NCBI RefSeq assembly: GCF_018304825.1
Contig: NZ_CP072649.1
Coordinates: 868,001 to 932,000, forward strand
Source of the DNA: Chloracidobacterium validum
GTDB lineage: Bacteria > Acidobacteriota > Blastocatellia > Chloracidobacteriales > Chloracidobacteriaceae
Direction: 5' to 3'
DNA length: 64,000 nucleotides
Shown: positions 33,928 through 43,537 of the stretch, piece after piece
How positions within the stretch are numbered: the first letter of the stretch is position 1
Layout of the letters: each line of letters starts with the position of its first letter
Program-made: the position numbers and the translations under genes
Notes under the pieces: generated by a model
What the model was told of the DNA's origin: nothing
Database searches by the model: none
The model's input: the letters and a program-made list of their open reading frames with translations, nothing else

Positions 33928-34854
33928 CTATGTGCGCTTTCCTTCGTCCCAAAGATGATCGCTTAGATAGCGTGTCCCAGCGTCGCACAAAATGGTCACA
34001 ACGACTGAGCCGGGCGGCAGTGTCCGCGCCAGTTCCAGGGTCGCCACGACATTTGCTCCGGCGCTGACGCCGACAAAGAGGCCCTCTTCGCGGACCAGCC
34101 GGCGTGCCATCGCCTGCGCCGCCTCGGTTGCGACTTCCACGTTGGCATCGGCCAACGTCGGGTCATAAATCCCCGGCACGAGCGCCGTCGCCATGTGTTT
34201 CATCCCCTCCAGACCGTGGAGCGGCGAATCCGGTTGCATCGCAATGCACTGTACCGTTGGACTCAGGGCCTTGAGCCGCCGGGCCGTCCCGACGAAGGTG
34301 CCGGAAGTTCCCAGCCCGGCCAGAAAATGGGTGACGCGCCCCTGTGTTTGCTCCCAGATCTCCAGCCCGGTGCCGTTGTAATGTGCCTGCCAGTTGGCGT
34401 CGTTGTTGTATTGGTCGGGATAAAAATACGTTTCTGGTTGCTCGGCGGCAAGCTGCTTGGCCAGCCGCTGCGCTCCATCGGTGGCTTCGAGCGGATCGGT
34501 TTCGATGATTTCCGCCCCATAGACACGCAACAGCTTCTTGCGTTCGGGACTGGCGTTCCTGGGCAAGCACAGGGTCACCGGGTACCCCAGCGCCGCCCCC
34601 AGCATGGCATAGGCAATGCCGGTGTTGCCACTCGTCGCGTCGAGAATCGTCTTTCCCGGATGGAGCGCGCCGCGGCGCTCACCGTCCCGCAGCATGTTGA
34701 GCGCGGCCCGGTCCTTGACCGAGCCGCCTGGGTTGAGATGTTCGGCCTTGGCATAGACCTCAACCCCTTCCGGCAACCCGGCCGTCACCCGTCGAAGCTG
34801 GATGAGTGGCGTGTTGCCAACGGCTGCTGCCAGAGTGCAGGGACGTTCCAGCAT
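33928..34854 (-). CDS. cysM: Cysteine synthase, CysM type (PLP enzyme)
   Basis: 308 residues, fold type II PLP enzyme. The PLP lysine is K47 in LNPGGSVKDRAALNML, the substrate loop SGNTG lies in ILDATSGNTGIAYAM (about 67-81), and the phosphate-binding glycine loop is in GLGTSGTFVGTARRL. The gene context (JAMM protease and sulfur-carrier fusion) points to the CysM branch that accepts a protein thiocarboxylate and O-phosphoserine, as in Mycobacterium tuberculosis, rather than free sulfide and O-acetylserine. This substrate assignment is inferred from the neighbours, not from residues. Stop at 33928 is sixteen bases before the JAMM start. Confidence 0.9.
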   Translation of the reverse strand: MLERPCTLAAAVGNTPLIQLRRVTAGLPEGVEVYAKAEHLNPGGSVKDRAALNMLRDGERRGALHPGKTILDATSGNTGIAYAMLGAALGYPVTLCLPRNASPERKKLLRVYGAEIIETDPLEATDGAQRLAKQLAAEQPETYFYPDQYNNDANWQAHYNGTGLEIWEQTQGRVTHFLAGLGTSGTFVGTARRLKALSPTVQCIAMQPDSPLHGLEGMKHMATALVPGIYDPTLADANVEVATEAAQAMARRLVREEGLFVGVSAGANVVATLELARTLPPGSVVVTILCDAGTRYLSDHLWDEGKRT

Positions 34855-34860
34855 GATGCC

Positions 34861-35502
34861 TCACAGGGCTTTCTTGGCCAGGTACCAGTCCACGACCTCG
34901 TATTCACTCGCCTGGGCGCGGGCCGCCGCATCCGCGACGGTCTGGGGTGGCGGGACAACCACCTTGTCGCCCGGCTTCCAGTTGGCCGGCATCGAACAGG
35001 CGTTGGCGTCCGCCGTTTGCAGGGCCTCGAGCGCCCGCAGTATCTCATCAACATTTCTTCCCAGATTCATCGGATAGTAGATGAGCGCCCGCACGATGCC
35101 CTTGTCATCAATGATGAAGACGGCTCGCACTGTCGCCGTCTCGGAGGCACCGGGGTGAATCAGCCCGTACTTCTGGGCAACCTTCAGGTCGAGGTCGGCA
35201 ATGACCGGAAAGGTAATCTTGACGCCGAAGTGGCGTTCGATGTCGCGGACCCAGGCAATGTGCGCCGGAACGGAGTCCACCGACAACCCGATCAACTGCG
35301 TCCGACGCTGCTCGAATTCCGCGCTTCGCTCGGCAAAGGCCACGAACTCCGTCGTGCAAACCGGCGTGAAGTCGGCCGGGTGCGAAAACAGCACCACCCA
35401 TCTTCCTTTGTAGTCCGACAGCCGAATGACACCCTGCGTGGACTTGGCTTCAAAATCCGGTGCGGGATCGTTGATGCGTGGCAGCGCAATGGTTGTATCC
35501 AA
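34861..35502 (-). CDS. Peroxiredoxin, 1-Cys (Prx6) type
   Basis: 213 residues. The peroxidatic cysteine is in HPADFTPVCTTEF (about C49), with the arginine of the catalytic set further along. The C-terminal extension and length match Prx6/AhpC-like 1-Cys enzymes; a second cysteine in NACSMPANW may act as resolving residue. The start appears to be TTG at 35502, eight bases after a strong GGGAGGT (plus 35511-35517). It opens the cysM-mec-carrier operon with a six-base gap to cysM, linking peroxide defence with thiol synthesis. Confidence 0.88.
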   Translation of the reverse strand: MDTTIALPRINDPAPDFEAKSTQGVIRLSDYKGRWVVLFSHPADFTPVCTTEFVAFAERSAEFEQRRTQLIGLSVDSVPAHIAWVRDIERHFGVKITFPVIADLDLKVAQKYGLIHPGASETATVRAVFIIDDKGIVRALIYYPMNLGRNVDEILRALEALQTADANACSMPANWKPGDKVVVPPPQTVADAAARAQASEYEVVDWYLAKKAL

Positions 35503-35561
35503 GGTGTTTTACCTCCCAGCATCCAAAACATCAAAAAACTGGCGTCCAATAAAACAGACGT

Positions 35562-35590
35562 TTTGTAAACGATACCGGAAATCGGGTCAA
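35562..35590 (-). promoter_or_regulatory. Promoter of the peroxiredoxin-cysM-mec-carrier operon
   Basis: On the minus strand, -35 TTGACC (plus 35585-35590) and -10 TACAAA (plus 35562-35567) have a 17-base spacer, and lie 60 bases upstream of the TTG start. The symmetric AAAACAGACGTTTT (35551-35564) overlaps the -10 and is a candidate operator. The -35 overlaps the end of the rnz gene. Confidence 0.55.
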
Positions 35591-36540
35591 CGCGCTTGCC
35601 CGTTGGTCATCCGCCCGACCCGGCCGGTGGCTGCTGCGCGGAGCGAAACCATCATGCCGTCTGAAAGGGCCACGACATTGGGATGAAGCAGGCTGGCTTC
35701 GGCAATAAACGGCTCGGTGCTGCGGTAGCGCCGTGAGAAATGGGTCAGAACCAGCAGCCCGGACTGGGCCTCACGCGCCAGGGTCGCGGCCTGGCGCGCG
35801 GTCATGTGTCCGTACCGTTGGGCCTCCAGCGCCTCGCTTTCCAGGAACGTCGCCTCGCACAGTAGCGTATCCACCCCGGCGGCAAGCTGACGCGCGCCAT
35901 CGCACAAGCGACTGTCCATCACAAAAGCAAAGGAACTACCGCGCTTCGGACGGCCAACTTCAGACGCCTGGATACGGCGGCCATTTGGAAGGTCGAAAAA
36001 GCCCTGTTGCTTGAGTTGGCCGACGGCCGGGCCGCGCAAGCCAACGGCTTCGAGCTTTTCAGGGATCAGGGTCAGGGTGTCCGGCTCGACCAGTCGGTAG
36101 CCCCAGCTCTCAACGGTATGGTCGAGCGCATACGCCTCGATCCGAAACCGCTCCGTCGCGTGGACGACACCGGGCGTAGTAATTGGGCGTTCACGAATGA
36201 CGGCCGTTTCGGTGAAAATCGAGGCCCGCCGCAGCCGGTGGACATATTCCGCGCCGGAAGCCGGATAGTACAAATCCACCGGATGCTGGACGCCATCGAG
36301 CGACAGGCGCTGAAGGACACCCGGCAGCCCAAGGCAGTGATCCCCGTGGAGGTGGGTCAGGAAAATGGCGGTGATGTCCGCGGCCGCGACGCCAAAGTGC
36401 GTCATCTGCCGCTGCGTGCCTTCGCCAGGATCAAACAACAGTCCGGCGGCATCCCAGCGGACAAAGTAGCCATTGTGGTTGCGTTCGCGCGTGGGCACTT
36501 GACTGGATGTACCGAGCGCAATCAAGTGGCGGTCTGACAC
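35587..36540 (-). CDS. rnz: Ribonuclease Z
   Basis: 317 residues from the GTG at 36540, with GGAGGAGG just before it; the longer frame (36555) begins inside that ribosome-binding site. Metallo-beta-lactamase fold tRNA 3' processing nuclease. The zinc motif is FLTHLHGDHCLGLPG (about 60-74), with GTSSQVPTRERN at the N-terminus, the flexible-arm region near 155-190, AFVMDSR, and a C-terminal LVLTHFSRRY histidine. No other tRNA processing genes are adjacent. Its end overlaps the promoter of the peroxiredoxin operon. Confidence 0.92.
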   Translation of the reverse strand: MSDRHLIALGTSSQVPTRERNHNGYFVRWDAAGLLFDPGEGTQRQMTHFGVAAADITAIFLTHLHGDHCLGLPGVLQRLSLDGVQHPVDLYYPASGAEYVHRLRRASIFTETAVIRERPITTPGVVHATERFRIEAYALDHTVESWGYRLVEPDTLTLIPEKLEAVGLRGPAVGQLKQQGFFDLPNGRRIQASEVGRPKRGSSFAFVMDSRLCDGARQLAAGVDTLLCEATFLESEALEAQRYGHMTARQAATLAREAQSGLLVLTHFSRRYRSTEPFIAEASLLHPNVVALSDGMMVSLRAAATGRVGRMTNGQAR

Positions 36541-36646
36541 GGCTTCCTCCTCCAACAGCCGACCTCATAGGCAACGCCAGACGGCGCACTCGCCCCTCGG
36601 ACACTGCCAAGCGGATTTGCTTCGTGCTTTCCGTGCCGGCCACACC

Positions 36647-39600
36647 TCAGGCCGCCTTGGCCAGTTTGCTCAAGTAGTCCTCGAGCTTTTGGAGGCGCAC
36701 GTCGTAAATAGACTGCTGGATGGATTCGATCAAGTCGTATTCCTCCTTGATGCACAGCAGGATGAAGAGGCCCCAGAGCAGGCGCTGGCGGTCCTGTTTG
36801 AGGCTTTCGATCCGCCGCTCCAGCTCGTCCTTTCTGGTTCGTCGGTGCTCCTCGGTCAAGGCTTCGATCTCCAGGTGCAACTCGCGCAGCAGGCTGAGTT
36901 TGACATCAAACATGTTGTAGAAGCGCTCCCGGTAGGCTTCTTCGTCGTGCCGGTAGTAGATGTGCCGATACTGGTAAAACTTCATGAACACATCTTCGCC
37001 CTGCCGCTTGGAAAGCCCCGTCACCGCAGCGATTTCATCCGGCGAGCTTTGCATGAACTTGTCAAAGGTGGATAACCCGGCCAGGATGATGCGGTTCATC
37101 AGCTTTTCGTTGATTTCGGGAATCTGCTTGAGGATGAACTTGACGATGAGCACTTCCTTTTTGCTGTTGAGGTCGGATTCCGACAAATCCAGCGCAAACG
37201 TTTTGGGCAGCATCTGGGCCAGGCGTTCGTAACTTGCCTGGATGTTTTGGAGCGCCGACTCGGTGAAATAGGCCTGGTCGGGCACGCCCTTCTGCGATTG
37301 CAGGGATTGCTGCATGTCCTTCAGGGCCAGGCAGATTTTCTGGTAGCCCATCTTTTCGGCCGAACCGTACAGCAGGTTGACCGATGGCTCGACCATTTCG
37401 ATCCATTCGAGCGATGTGCGCCGTTTGATTTTTTGGTTGAGTTGGATTTCGCGCATGAAATCCTTGAGCGGTTTGACGTAGGCCACCGCGATGTTGTCGT
37501 ACAACTCCATCAGCATGGACTCTTCCTGCTCGGTCAGTCCGGAATCGAGCGTCGCCGCGCCGCTGCCGGCCAGCCCCTGCGCCGTCAGGACGGCATCCAG
37601 GTTGTCAAACAGGTCATCAACCGAAGCATCATCAAACAGGGCTTCGGCCGCGTCGTCGAAAGCGTCATTGATGAGCTGGATGTTTTCGAGCTTCTGAAGG
37701 GTCGAGGAAGCCACTTCTGGCGCCGGAACCACTGCGGCTGGTGCGGTCGAAACCTGGAACGTGAAGCCCATGTAATCCAGCAGGCTCTTTTTGTCGCTCG
37801 GCTGCTTGGTTTTGAGGTACTGGTGAACCAGTTCCAGGGCGCGGTCGCAAGCATCAATCATGGCTGCCACGAGGAAGCGGCGTTCGTCGTACGCCGCCTT
37901 GAGGTACGCACCCAGGGTTGTAAAGGTCAGTTGAAGCGTTTCATCGGGCGTGGCGCGGGCGGTTTCCACGCAGATTTCGGCCGCGGCCTTGTACGGCGCA
38001 AAGAGCAGTGGCTTGCGCCGGATACGCTTCAAGTTCTCATCGAGTAGCTTGAGTCCGTCGGCTAGGGCCGCGGCATCCGTTCCGACGCGCAGCGCATCCA
38101 CCGCTACGAAGTTTTGCCGGATGAGATAAAACAGTTGCTTGTAAAGCTCGTATTTGCCCAGCCGGGTCCGCTGCTGAAGGACCTCGATGGTGGCCGGCTC
38201 AGCGAGGGCATCCCAGACCAGGCGGCACGTTTTTGGATCAGGGCTATCCTTGAAATGCAGTTGTAGGTGACTCACCGGACGCTGGGTAAAGGATGAGTCA
38301 GGTTTGATGGCCGCGTTGGAGATCTGTTTCAGCTCGCTGCGCTGCAACAACGCCTCGTGGAGCAGAAGTGGGGTTTCAAGCGTGATGTTTTGTGGCGCGG
38401 GCGGCGTCTTGGTGTCGAAGTAGGCCAGCGCCACCTCGCGCGGATCAAGCATGAAAAGCCAATAGAAAGCGTTGTCCGCCTCCAGAAAAAACGCCGGAAC
38501 GGAAGCATGAACGACTTTTCCCATTAACCAATCCACCCGACATTCGGTTTGGTCGGTCAAAGTGATGTGAAAATGACCGGTCAGCCCGGCTTCCCAGACA
38601 TAGACAAAGGCTTCGGGCAGATTTTTCTGCACAAGCAGGCGATTGAGACTGCGATCCACTGCCAGCGGGAGTGGGGCCGGGGACGCCGTCTCTAGAATCT
38701 GCCGCGCCGTGATGTGCAGCGCGTTGCGTGGTGTAAGCGAGGTCACGATGTCGTGGCACAACGCCTTGACTTCATCGTTGTACTGGTACGCCAGGCACCG
38801 CAGGATTTTAGCGGCGACGTCGGCATTGCCGAGCAAAGCAAAGGAGCGCTTGAGCTTGGCGAGTTCCGCCCGCACCCGTCCGGTCAGGAAGGCAATGGTC
38901 GGTGGCGACAGCAGGGTTTGGGCAAAGCGTTCGACGTATTCCTCGCTCCAGTGCTTGAGCGCGTAGTCGAGCGACGCCTCCAGGGCCGGGGGATCGTCGA
39001 GCGCAACGAGCGCCATGGCAATCTTGCCGGCCAAATCGCGCGACACGGGATCGTCGTGCCGCTTGAACTCGGCCAGTTTCGCGCGCAGGCACTCACCGGC
39101 CGCTTCGCCGCCAATGAAACTCAAGGTGGCGATGCTCTGGGCGTTGACCTGACGCGCGGCTCGCGCATGAAACTGCTGGTCAATCAACGTGACGGCCCGG
39201 ACGCGCTCCACCGGCTTGGGCGACACAATCCGCCCTAGAAGAAAGATGAGGTTGCGAACGTAGTACCACGGTGTTTCGGGCGTGCAGTGCTCGAGCTGGT
39301 GGAGCAGGGATGGGTAGATGCGTTCTCCATTGGCTTCGAGGACGGTGAGCAAGACGCGGCGCACACGCCGCTCCGGTTCCTCAAAAAGCTGTTGAAATAT
39401 CTTTTCAGGACTCCAGTCCACGAAATGACTCAGCACGTCCCCCATCAGCAGCCGGGAAAGCTTTGATGCGCCGTACTCGTCGATTTTGCGCGCACTAAAC
39501 AGCTTGGCCTTGCTCTGCAAGCGCTGGCTTTTTTCGATGGAAAGTCCCCGCGCTTGAGCCAACTGCTCGACCAAATCCATCAACTGGCAGCACTGGGGGA

Positions 39601-40333
39601 GGAAATCGTCGTTGAAGAAGGCAACCGCCAAGTCAACCGACTGCGCAAGGTAATCTTCCAGGTTGAAGCGCCGCTTGGTTTCGTACTCGGCGTCCTTGTC
39701 GGCATCGTTGGCCGCGATAATCTCTTGGCGCGCGCGCTTGTCCGTGACGAGTCCCACGAAATCGCCAACGAGGCTACCGACTTTGCCTTGGTACGACAGC
39801 ACGTCCGCGCTGGTCTGCTCATCGGCGAATTCAAATCGGCGGTCGGCTGACAACACGTTGTGCGTTGCATTGCGGTAGATATTTTCGTTGAAATTGTCCT
39901 CGGCAACTTGCACCTCGGCGCGTTTTTCGAGCGCATACATGGCGCGCTCACGCATCTCCCCGATCGGACGAATTTGTTCCCAGGGATACTGTGCAAGCAG
40001 CGCCTCGAGATGGGGGCGATAGGGGACCGGACAAAGCTCGACTAGGTGTTTTTCAAAGACCGGGAAGAAGTTATACACCTGACTGAAGCGCACGACCCGG
40101 TAGAAGAAAATGTCAAAGACCTTGTTGCGCGCCGCCATCAGAATGTCGAGCGGGTTGCTCCCTGGGTGACGTTGGACGTTTTTTGACACCCAGTTGAGTA
40201 CGACCCAACTCACCGTCCGTATGTCGGTTTGCAACACGGTGACGAGCGAGGCTGCGACCAGCGCCGGCGCGCGCTCCCCTGATAGAAAGGCTTCAAAGTC
40301 GGCAATCGCAGGTTGTAGGGCTTCGTCTGTCAT
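36647..40333 (-). CDS. Giant PATAN (DUF4388) domain protein with helical repeats
   Basis: 1228 residues from the ATG at 40333. The N-terminal half is helical with HEAT-like character. A PATAN/DUF4388 domain appears at about 575-675 (SLNRLLVQKNLPEAFVYVWE, then VDWLMGKVVHASVPAFFLEADNAFYWLFML). A second winged-helix/PATAN-like block (about 700-760) follows. The C-terminal third carries a helix-hairpin-helix-like segment (STFDKFMQSSPDEIAAVTGLSKRQG), then a strongly charged helical tail. Such proteins are typical of Acidobacteriota and Myxococcota and are presumed signalling scaffolds. Its function is unknown. It stands between rnz and a glycosyltransferase gene, with no operon partner. Confidence 0.8.
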   Translation of the reverse strand: MTDEALQPAIADFEAFLSGERAPALVAASLVTVLQTDIRTVSWVVLNWVSKNVQRHPGSNPLDILMAARNKVFDIFFYRVVRFSQVYNFFPVFEKHLVELCPVPYRPHLEALLAQYPWEQIRPIGEMRERAMYALEKRAEVQVAEDNFNENIYRNATHNVLSADRRFEFADEQTSADVLSYQGKVGSLVGDFVGLVTDKRARQEIIAANDADKDAEYETKRRFNLEDYLAQSVDLAVAFFNDDFLPQCCQLMDLVEQLAQARGLSIEKSQRLQSKAKLFSARKIDEYGASKLSRLLMGDVLSHFVDWSPEKIFQQLFEEPERRVRRVLLTVLEANGERIYPSLLHQLEHCTPETPWYYVRNLIFLLGRIVSPKPVERVRAVTLIDQQFHARAARQVNAQSIATLSFIGGEAAGECLRAKLAEFKRHDDPVSRDLAGKIAMALVALDDPPALEASLDYALKHWSEEYVERFAQTLLSPPTIAFLTGRVRAELAKLKRSFALLGNADVAAKILRCLAYQYNDEVKALCHDIVTSLTPRNALHITARQILETASPAPLPLAVDRSLNRLLVQKNLPEAFVYVWEAGLTGHFHITLTDQTECRVDWLMGKVVHASVPAFFLEADNAFYWLFMLDPREVALAYFDTKTPPAPQNITLETPLLLHEALLQRSELKQISNAAIKPDSSFTQRPVSHLQLHFKDSPDPKTCRLVWDALAEPATIEVLQQRTRLGKYELYKQLFYLIRQNFVAVDALRVGTDAAALADGLKLLDENLKRIRRKPLLFAPYKAAAEICVETARATPDETLQLTFTTLGAYLKAAYDERRFLVAAMIDACDRALELVHQYLKTKQPSDKKSLLDYMGFTFQVSTAPAAVVPAPEVASSTLQKLENIQLINDAFDDAAEALFDDASVDDLFDNLDAVLTAQGLAGSGAATLDSGLTEQEESMLMELYDNIAVAYVKPLKDFMREIQLNQKIKRRTSLEWIEMVEPSVNLLYGSAEKMGYQKICLALKDMQQSLQSQKGVPDQAYFTESALQNIQASYERLAQMLPKTFALDLSESDLNSKKEVLIVKFILKQIPEINEKLMNRIILAGLSTFDKFMQSSPDEIAAVTGLSKRQGEDVFMKFYQYRHIYYRHDEEAYRERFYNMFDVKLSLLRELHLEIEALTEEHRRTRKDELERRIESLKQDRQRLLWGLFILLCIKEEYDLIESIQQSIYDVRLQKLEDYLSKLAKAA

Positions 40334-40432
40334 ATCGGACTCAGGGCTGCGCGCGCGACTCGCCACAAGCGTGGTGCGTGCCAGTGCACAGCAAGCTTAG
40401 CTTCCAAAATGTTGATCGGCTTCAGCCAGATT

Positions 40433-42298
40433 CTAGGGTAACACCTTCCGCAAGTTGCGTTGCGTAGATAAATGCGGCTCTTCCTGTACTTTTGGCTGAT
40501 TACACAGTAGAAACTTTCCACCACTTGTCGCAATCTGGTGCAGCGTCTCCACACCGACCAGTTTTTCAATCCGCGGGAGGTGGACATCTTCTACAAGCAA
40601 GTAGGTGCGTTCAGGACCACGCCACACCTTGGCGAAGGTGTCATCATCCAGAAACACGTCCGGGGCACCGGGCGCATGAGAACCATACTCAAGGTTTGTC
40701 GTCCGGCCGTTGAGTAACAGCGCCCCTTTCACGTTGGCGTAAAAAAACACCGACGAGAAGGCATAGTACTGATTATCCACCACGACGCGCCCTGGATGGG
40801 TGCGTTGCGCCGTCACCAGGGCCTTGGCCAAGGGGTAGGAACCCAAGTAGGGATCGAAGGCCACCATGGCCAGGCGCGCCGCTACCAGCAGCAGTGTCAA
40901 CATCCCGGCGATGGCGAGCCAGGCTCGGCGTCCGCGCGCTAGGTGGACGCCAACGGCTCCGACCAGGAAAGCCACGGTTGCCAGCGCCAAGGGGACGCGC
41001 AGGTACGCGAATGACCGAACGGTGAGGTCGCCCATGTGACCGAGCGAGAGGGTATAGACGGCATACACATCGGGGCTTTTTGCCAGCGCCTGCGCGATGT
41101 CGCCTGGCGTGGGCGTGTTCCAGTTGACGACCAGCAGCGCTCCGGCCGCCAACGCGGCCAGGGCTGCCACACCGGAAGCGAGCCAGCGCCCGACGGCTTG
41201 AAACCGCCCTTCCTGAGTCAACGCCGCGCCCAGCAGGACGGCCACTGCTGGGTAAATCGGCAGTGAGTAGTATTCCTGCGTCGTCGAAAACGAAAAAAAC
41301 ACCATGACGAAGCCGATCCACACCACGGCTAGCAACGTCATCTGCTCGGCGCGGGTCGCGGGCCGGCGCGTCAACCGCAGCCGCGCCACACCGGGGAGAA
41401 ACAGGCTCCACGGAAAGAACCAAACCAGGTGCGACAGCCAAAACCACAGTCGGGGCACGGTGTTGTAGTCGCGGGGATAGCGTCGCCCCAAAAACCGCAG
41501 CACATGTTCATTGAACACGAAAAACCAAAAAAAGCCCCGATACTGGCCCGGCTCGCTGGTCAGCGTAAAGTCAACGTAGGGTGGATTCCGTAGTGTGGCG
41601 GCGACAAACCAGGGAAGCGTCAAGCTCAGAACGAGGCAGGTGGTCGTCACCGGACGCCAACGCTGCCAGAAGTTGCGCTGCCGCCACTGTCCAGTCGCCA
41701 GGGCATAGAGGCCCATGGCCGCGAGGGGAAACACCAACCCAATGAAGCCCTTGAACAGAAAGCCGGCGGCCAGGCTGACGGCCATGAGCGCCGACCAGCG
41801 CCGGGGATGGGCTTCCTGCGGGTCGAGCGCCCGCAAATATGCCCACAGGGCCAGCGCGACACTGAGCGCCAGTAACACATCCACGATGAGTATGCGGGTA
41901 AAGAGAAACAAGCCGATGCTCGTGGCCAGAACCAGTCCGGCGTAAAAGCCGGCCCGCGCGCCAAACGCCCACGTCCCCATGCGCAGCGTCAGCCAGCCCA
42001 GCGCCAGAATGCCCAACCCAATCGGAAGCCGCGCCGCCCAGTCGTGGACGCCAAACACGGCGAACGAGAGCGCGATGAGCCAATACTTGAGCGGGGCCTT
42101 TTCCAGATACACAATGCCGTTGAGCCGGGGCGTCACCCAGTCGCCGGTTTCCAGCATCGTGCGTGCAATTTGCGCCTGCGTGGCGTCCACGTCATCCATG
42201 AGGTAAGGCGGCGGGAAACAGGCGCTGAGAAAGATGATGGCGACGGCCATCCAGACCAGCCACTCTGGACAACGTTCCAAGCGGTCACTTGACGGCAC
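40433..42298 (-). CDS. Membrane glycosyltransferase, ArnT/PMT (GT39/GT83) type
   Basis: 621 residues, about twelve transmembrane helices and a C-terminal soluble domain (about 480-621). The first periplasmic loop has the acidic motif [23 protein letters not shown] and [11 protein letters not shown] of the ArnT family, which transfers sugars from polyprenyl phosphates to lipids. GTG start at 42298 overlaps the HpnI-like gene by fourteen bases, so they are cotranscribed. With the neighbouring hopanoid gene it might glycosylate a hopanoid or lipid A-like molecule; the acceptor is not known. Confidence 0.85.
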   Translation of the reverse strand: MPSSDRLERCPEWLVWMAVAIIFLSACFPPPYLMDDVDATQAQIARTMLETGDWVTPRLNGIVYLEKAPLKYWLIALSFAVFGVHDWAARLPIGLGILALGWLTLRMGTWAFGARAGFYAGLVLATSIGLFLFTRILIVDVLLALSVALALWAYLRALDPQEAHPRRWSALMAVSLAAGFLFKGFIGLVFPLAAMGLYALATGQWRQRNFWQRWRPVTTTCLVLSLTLPWFVAATLRNPPYVDFTLTSEPGQYRGFFWFFVFNEHVLRFLGRRYPRDYNTVPRLWFWLSHLVWFFPWSLFLPGVARLRLTRRPATRAEQMTLLAVVWIGFVMVFFSFSTTQEYYSLPIYPAVAVLLGAALTQEGRFQAVGRWLASGVAALAALAAGALLVVNWNTPTPGDIAQALAKSPDVYAVYTLSLGHMGDLTVRSFAYLRVPLALATVAFLVGAVGVHLARGRRAWLAIAGMLTLLLVAARLAMVAFDPYLGSYPLAKALVTAQRTHPGRVVVDNQYYAFSSVFFYANVKGALLLNGRTTNLEYGSHAPGAPDVFLDDDTFAKVWRGPERTYLLVEDVHLPRIEKLVGVETLHQIATSGGKFLLCNQPKVQEEPHLSTQRNLRKVLP

Positions 42299-43481
42299 GT
42301 GCTTCTCCCTCCACCTTGACTTGGCGCGTCAGTGGCTGAAAGCGCCCCCCGTCGAGAAGCACGTAGCGTTCCCCACGCCACTCGATGGTCTTGCCTAAAA
42401 ACCCACCGATCCAGGACATCCAGCTTATCAAGTCCTGTAACGGGATGAGCCAGAGATGATGCTTCACGGCGCGGTCGCCGAGCCGCCGCGCCAGGGTCAA
42501 GGCCAAGCCGATCCGCAGGAGCAACCCTGTCGAGAAGACGGCCAGGTTCAGCGGCCACGGCGTCAGCGCCGCAAAGCCCATGGCCCACACCAGCCCGTAA
42601 GTAAACCCCTGTCCGACGTAGCCCGCCGGACGCGAGAACCGGCTACTGCGATTCCAGCGCAGGCGGTGCTTGAAGTTGGTCAGAAAACCACGCGCGGTGG
42701 CGACATGTTCGACGGCCTGTGGTAGCAGCAGCACCTTCCAGCCCGCCTGCGCGGCCCAAGCGCCAAGCACGAAGTCATCGGCCAGGTAGTCCTTCATGGC
42801 GGCAAAGCCACCAATGGCTTTCAAGCAGTCGCGGCGAATGGCCATCGAGGGGCCGAGGGCAAACTTCATGCCTTCCAGCCGTTCGGCGACGATGACACCG
42901 GCCATGAATTCGGTCGTCATGCCGAGCGCTTCAAGCCGTGACCAGAGATCGCCGCTTGCCACGCCACGGTAGGGGTGGGTAATGCCGCCCACGTTCCGGT
43001 CGGCGAAAGCCGCCGCTACGCCGCCAAGGTAGTCGGCGGAAACTTTCGTGTCACTGTCGGTAATCACCAGCAGGTCGTAGGCGGCCGCTTCCGCCATTTT
43101 CTCCAGACTGAAGACCTTGGCGTTGGCGTAGGGCGGCTCGCCGGTAAACAGGAGCTGGGCGCGGACGCCAGGAAACCGCGCCCGCAGGCGACGCACGACC
43201 GCCACGGCCGGGTCGTCGTGGGTCCGCACGGCAAAAATTAGCTCAAAACGCGGATACTTGAGTTGAAAGAAGCTGCTGAGACAGGTTTCCAGCTCAGTTT
43301 CCGCGCCGCACAGTGGTTTGAGCAACGAAATCGGCGGCAGGTGCTTCTTGGACAACCGTTTGGGGCTGATGCGGTGGCGCGGAAAGATCGCCGCCGACCA
43401 GAGCGCCAGCAGGAAATAGACCAATCCGCCAACGGCAGCCAGTCCCACGATGCTTTGCAAGCCAAGCCAGAAGAACAGCAC
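42285..43481 (-). CDS. hpnI: Ceramide-glucosyltransferase-like glycosyltransferase (HpnI-like)
   Basis: 398 residues, GT21-like. An N-terminal helix is followed by the GT2 catalytic domain: [36 protein letters not shown], the DSDTKVS acidic site, and the [34 protein letters not shown] block, then a QRRRW-like [15 protein letters not shown] motif. C-terminal helices follow. The combination is typical of HpnI, which adds N-acetylglucosamine to bacteriohopanetetrol during hopanoid elaboration. The start is GTG. It is divergent from the HpnG-like gene and cotranscribed with the ArnT-like transferase. Confidence 0.8.
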   Translation of the reverse strand: MLFFWLGLQSIVGLAAVGGLVYFLLALWSAAIFPRHRISPKRLSKKHLPPISLLKPLCGAETELETCLSSFFQLKYPRFELIFAVRTHDDPAVAVVRRLRARFPGVRAQLLFTGEPPYANAKVFSLEKMAEAAAYDLLVITDSDTKVSADYLGGVAAAFADRNVGGITHPYRGVASGDLWSRLEALGMTTEFMAGVIVAERLEGMKFALGPSMAIRRDCLKAIGGFAAMKDYLADDFVLGAWAAQAGWKVLLLPQAVEHVATARGFLTNFKHRLRWNRSSRFSRPAGYVGQGFTYGLVWAMGFAALTPWPLNLAVFSTGLLLRIGLALTLARRLGDRAVKHHLWLIPLQDLISWMSWIGGFLGKTIEWRGERYVLLDGGRFQPLTRQVKVEGEARAVK

Positions 43482-43537
43482 GTAGTACCTTCCATCGTTC
43501 GTTCAGACACAAAACTTTAGGTTATAGTCGTCAACCT

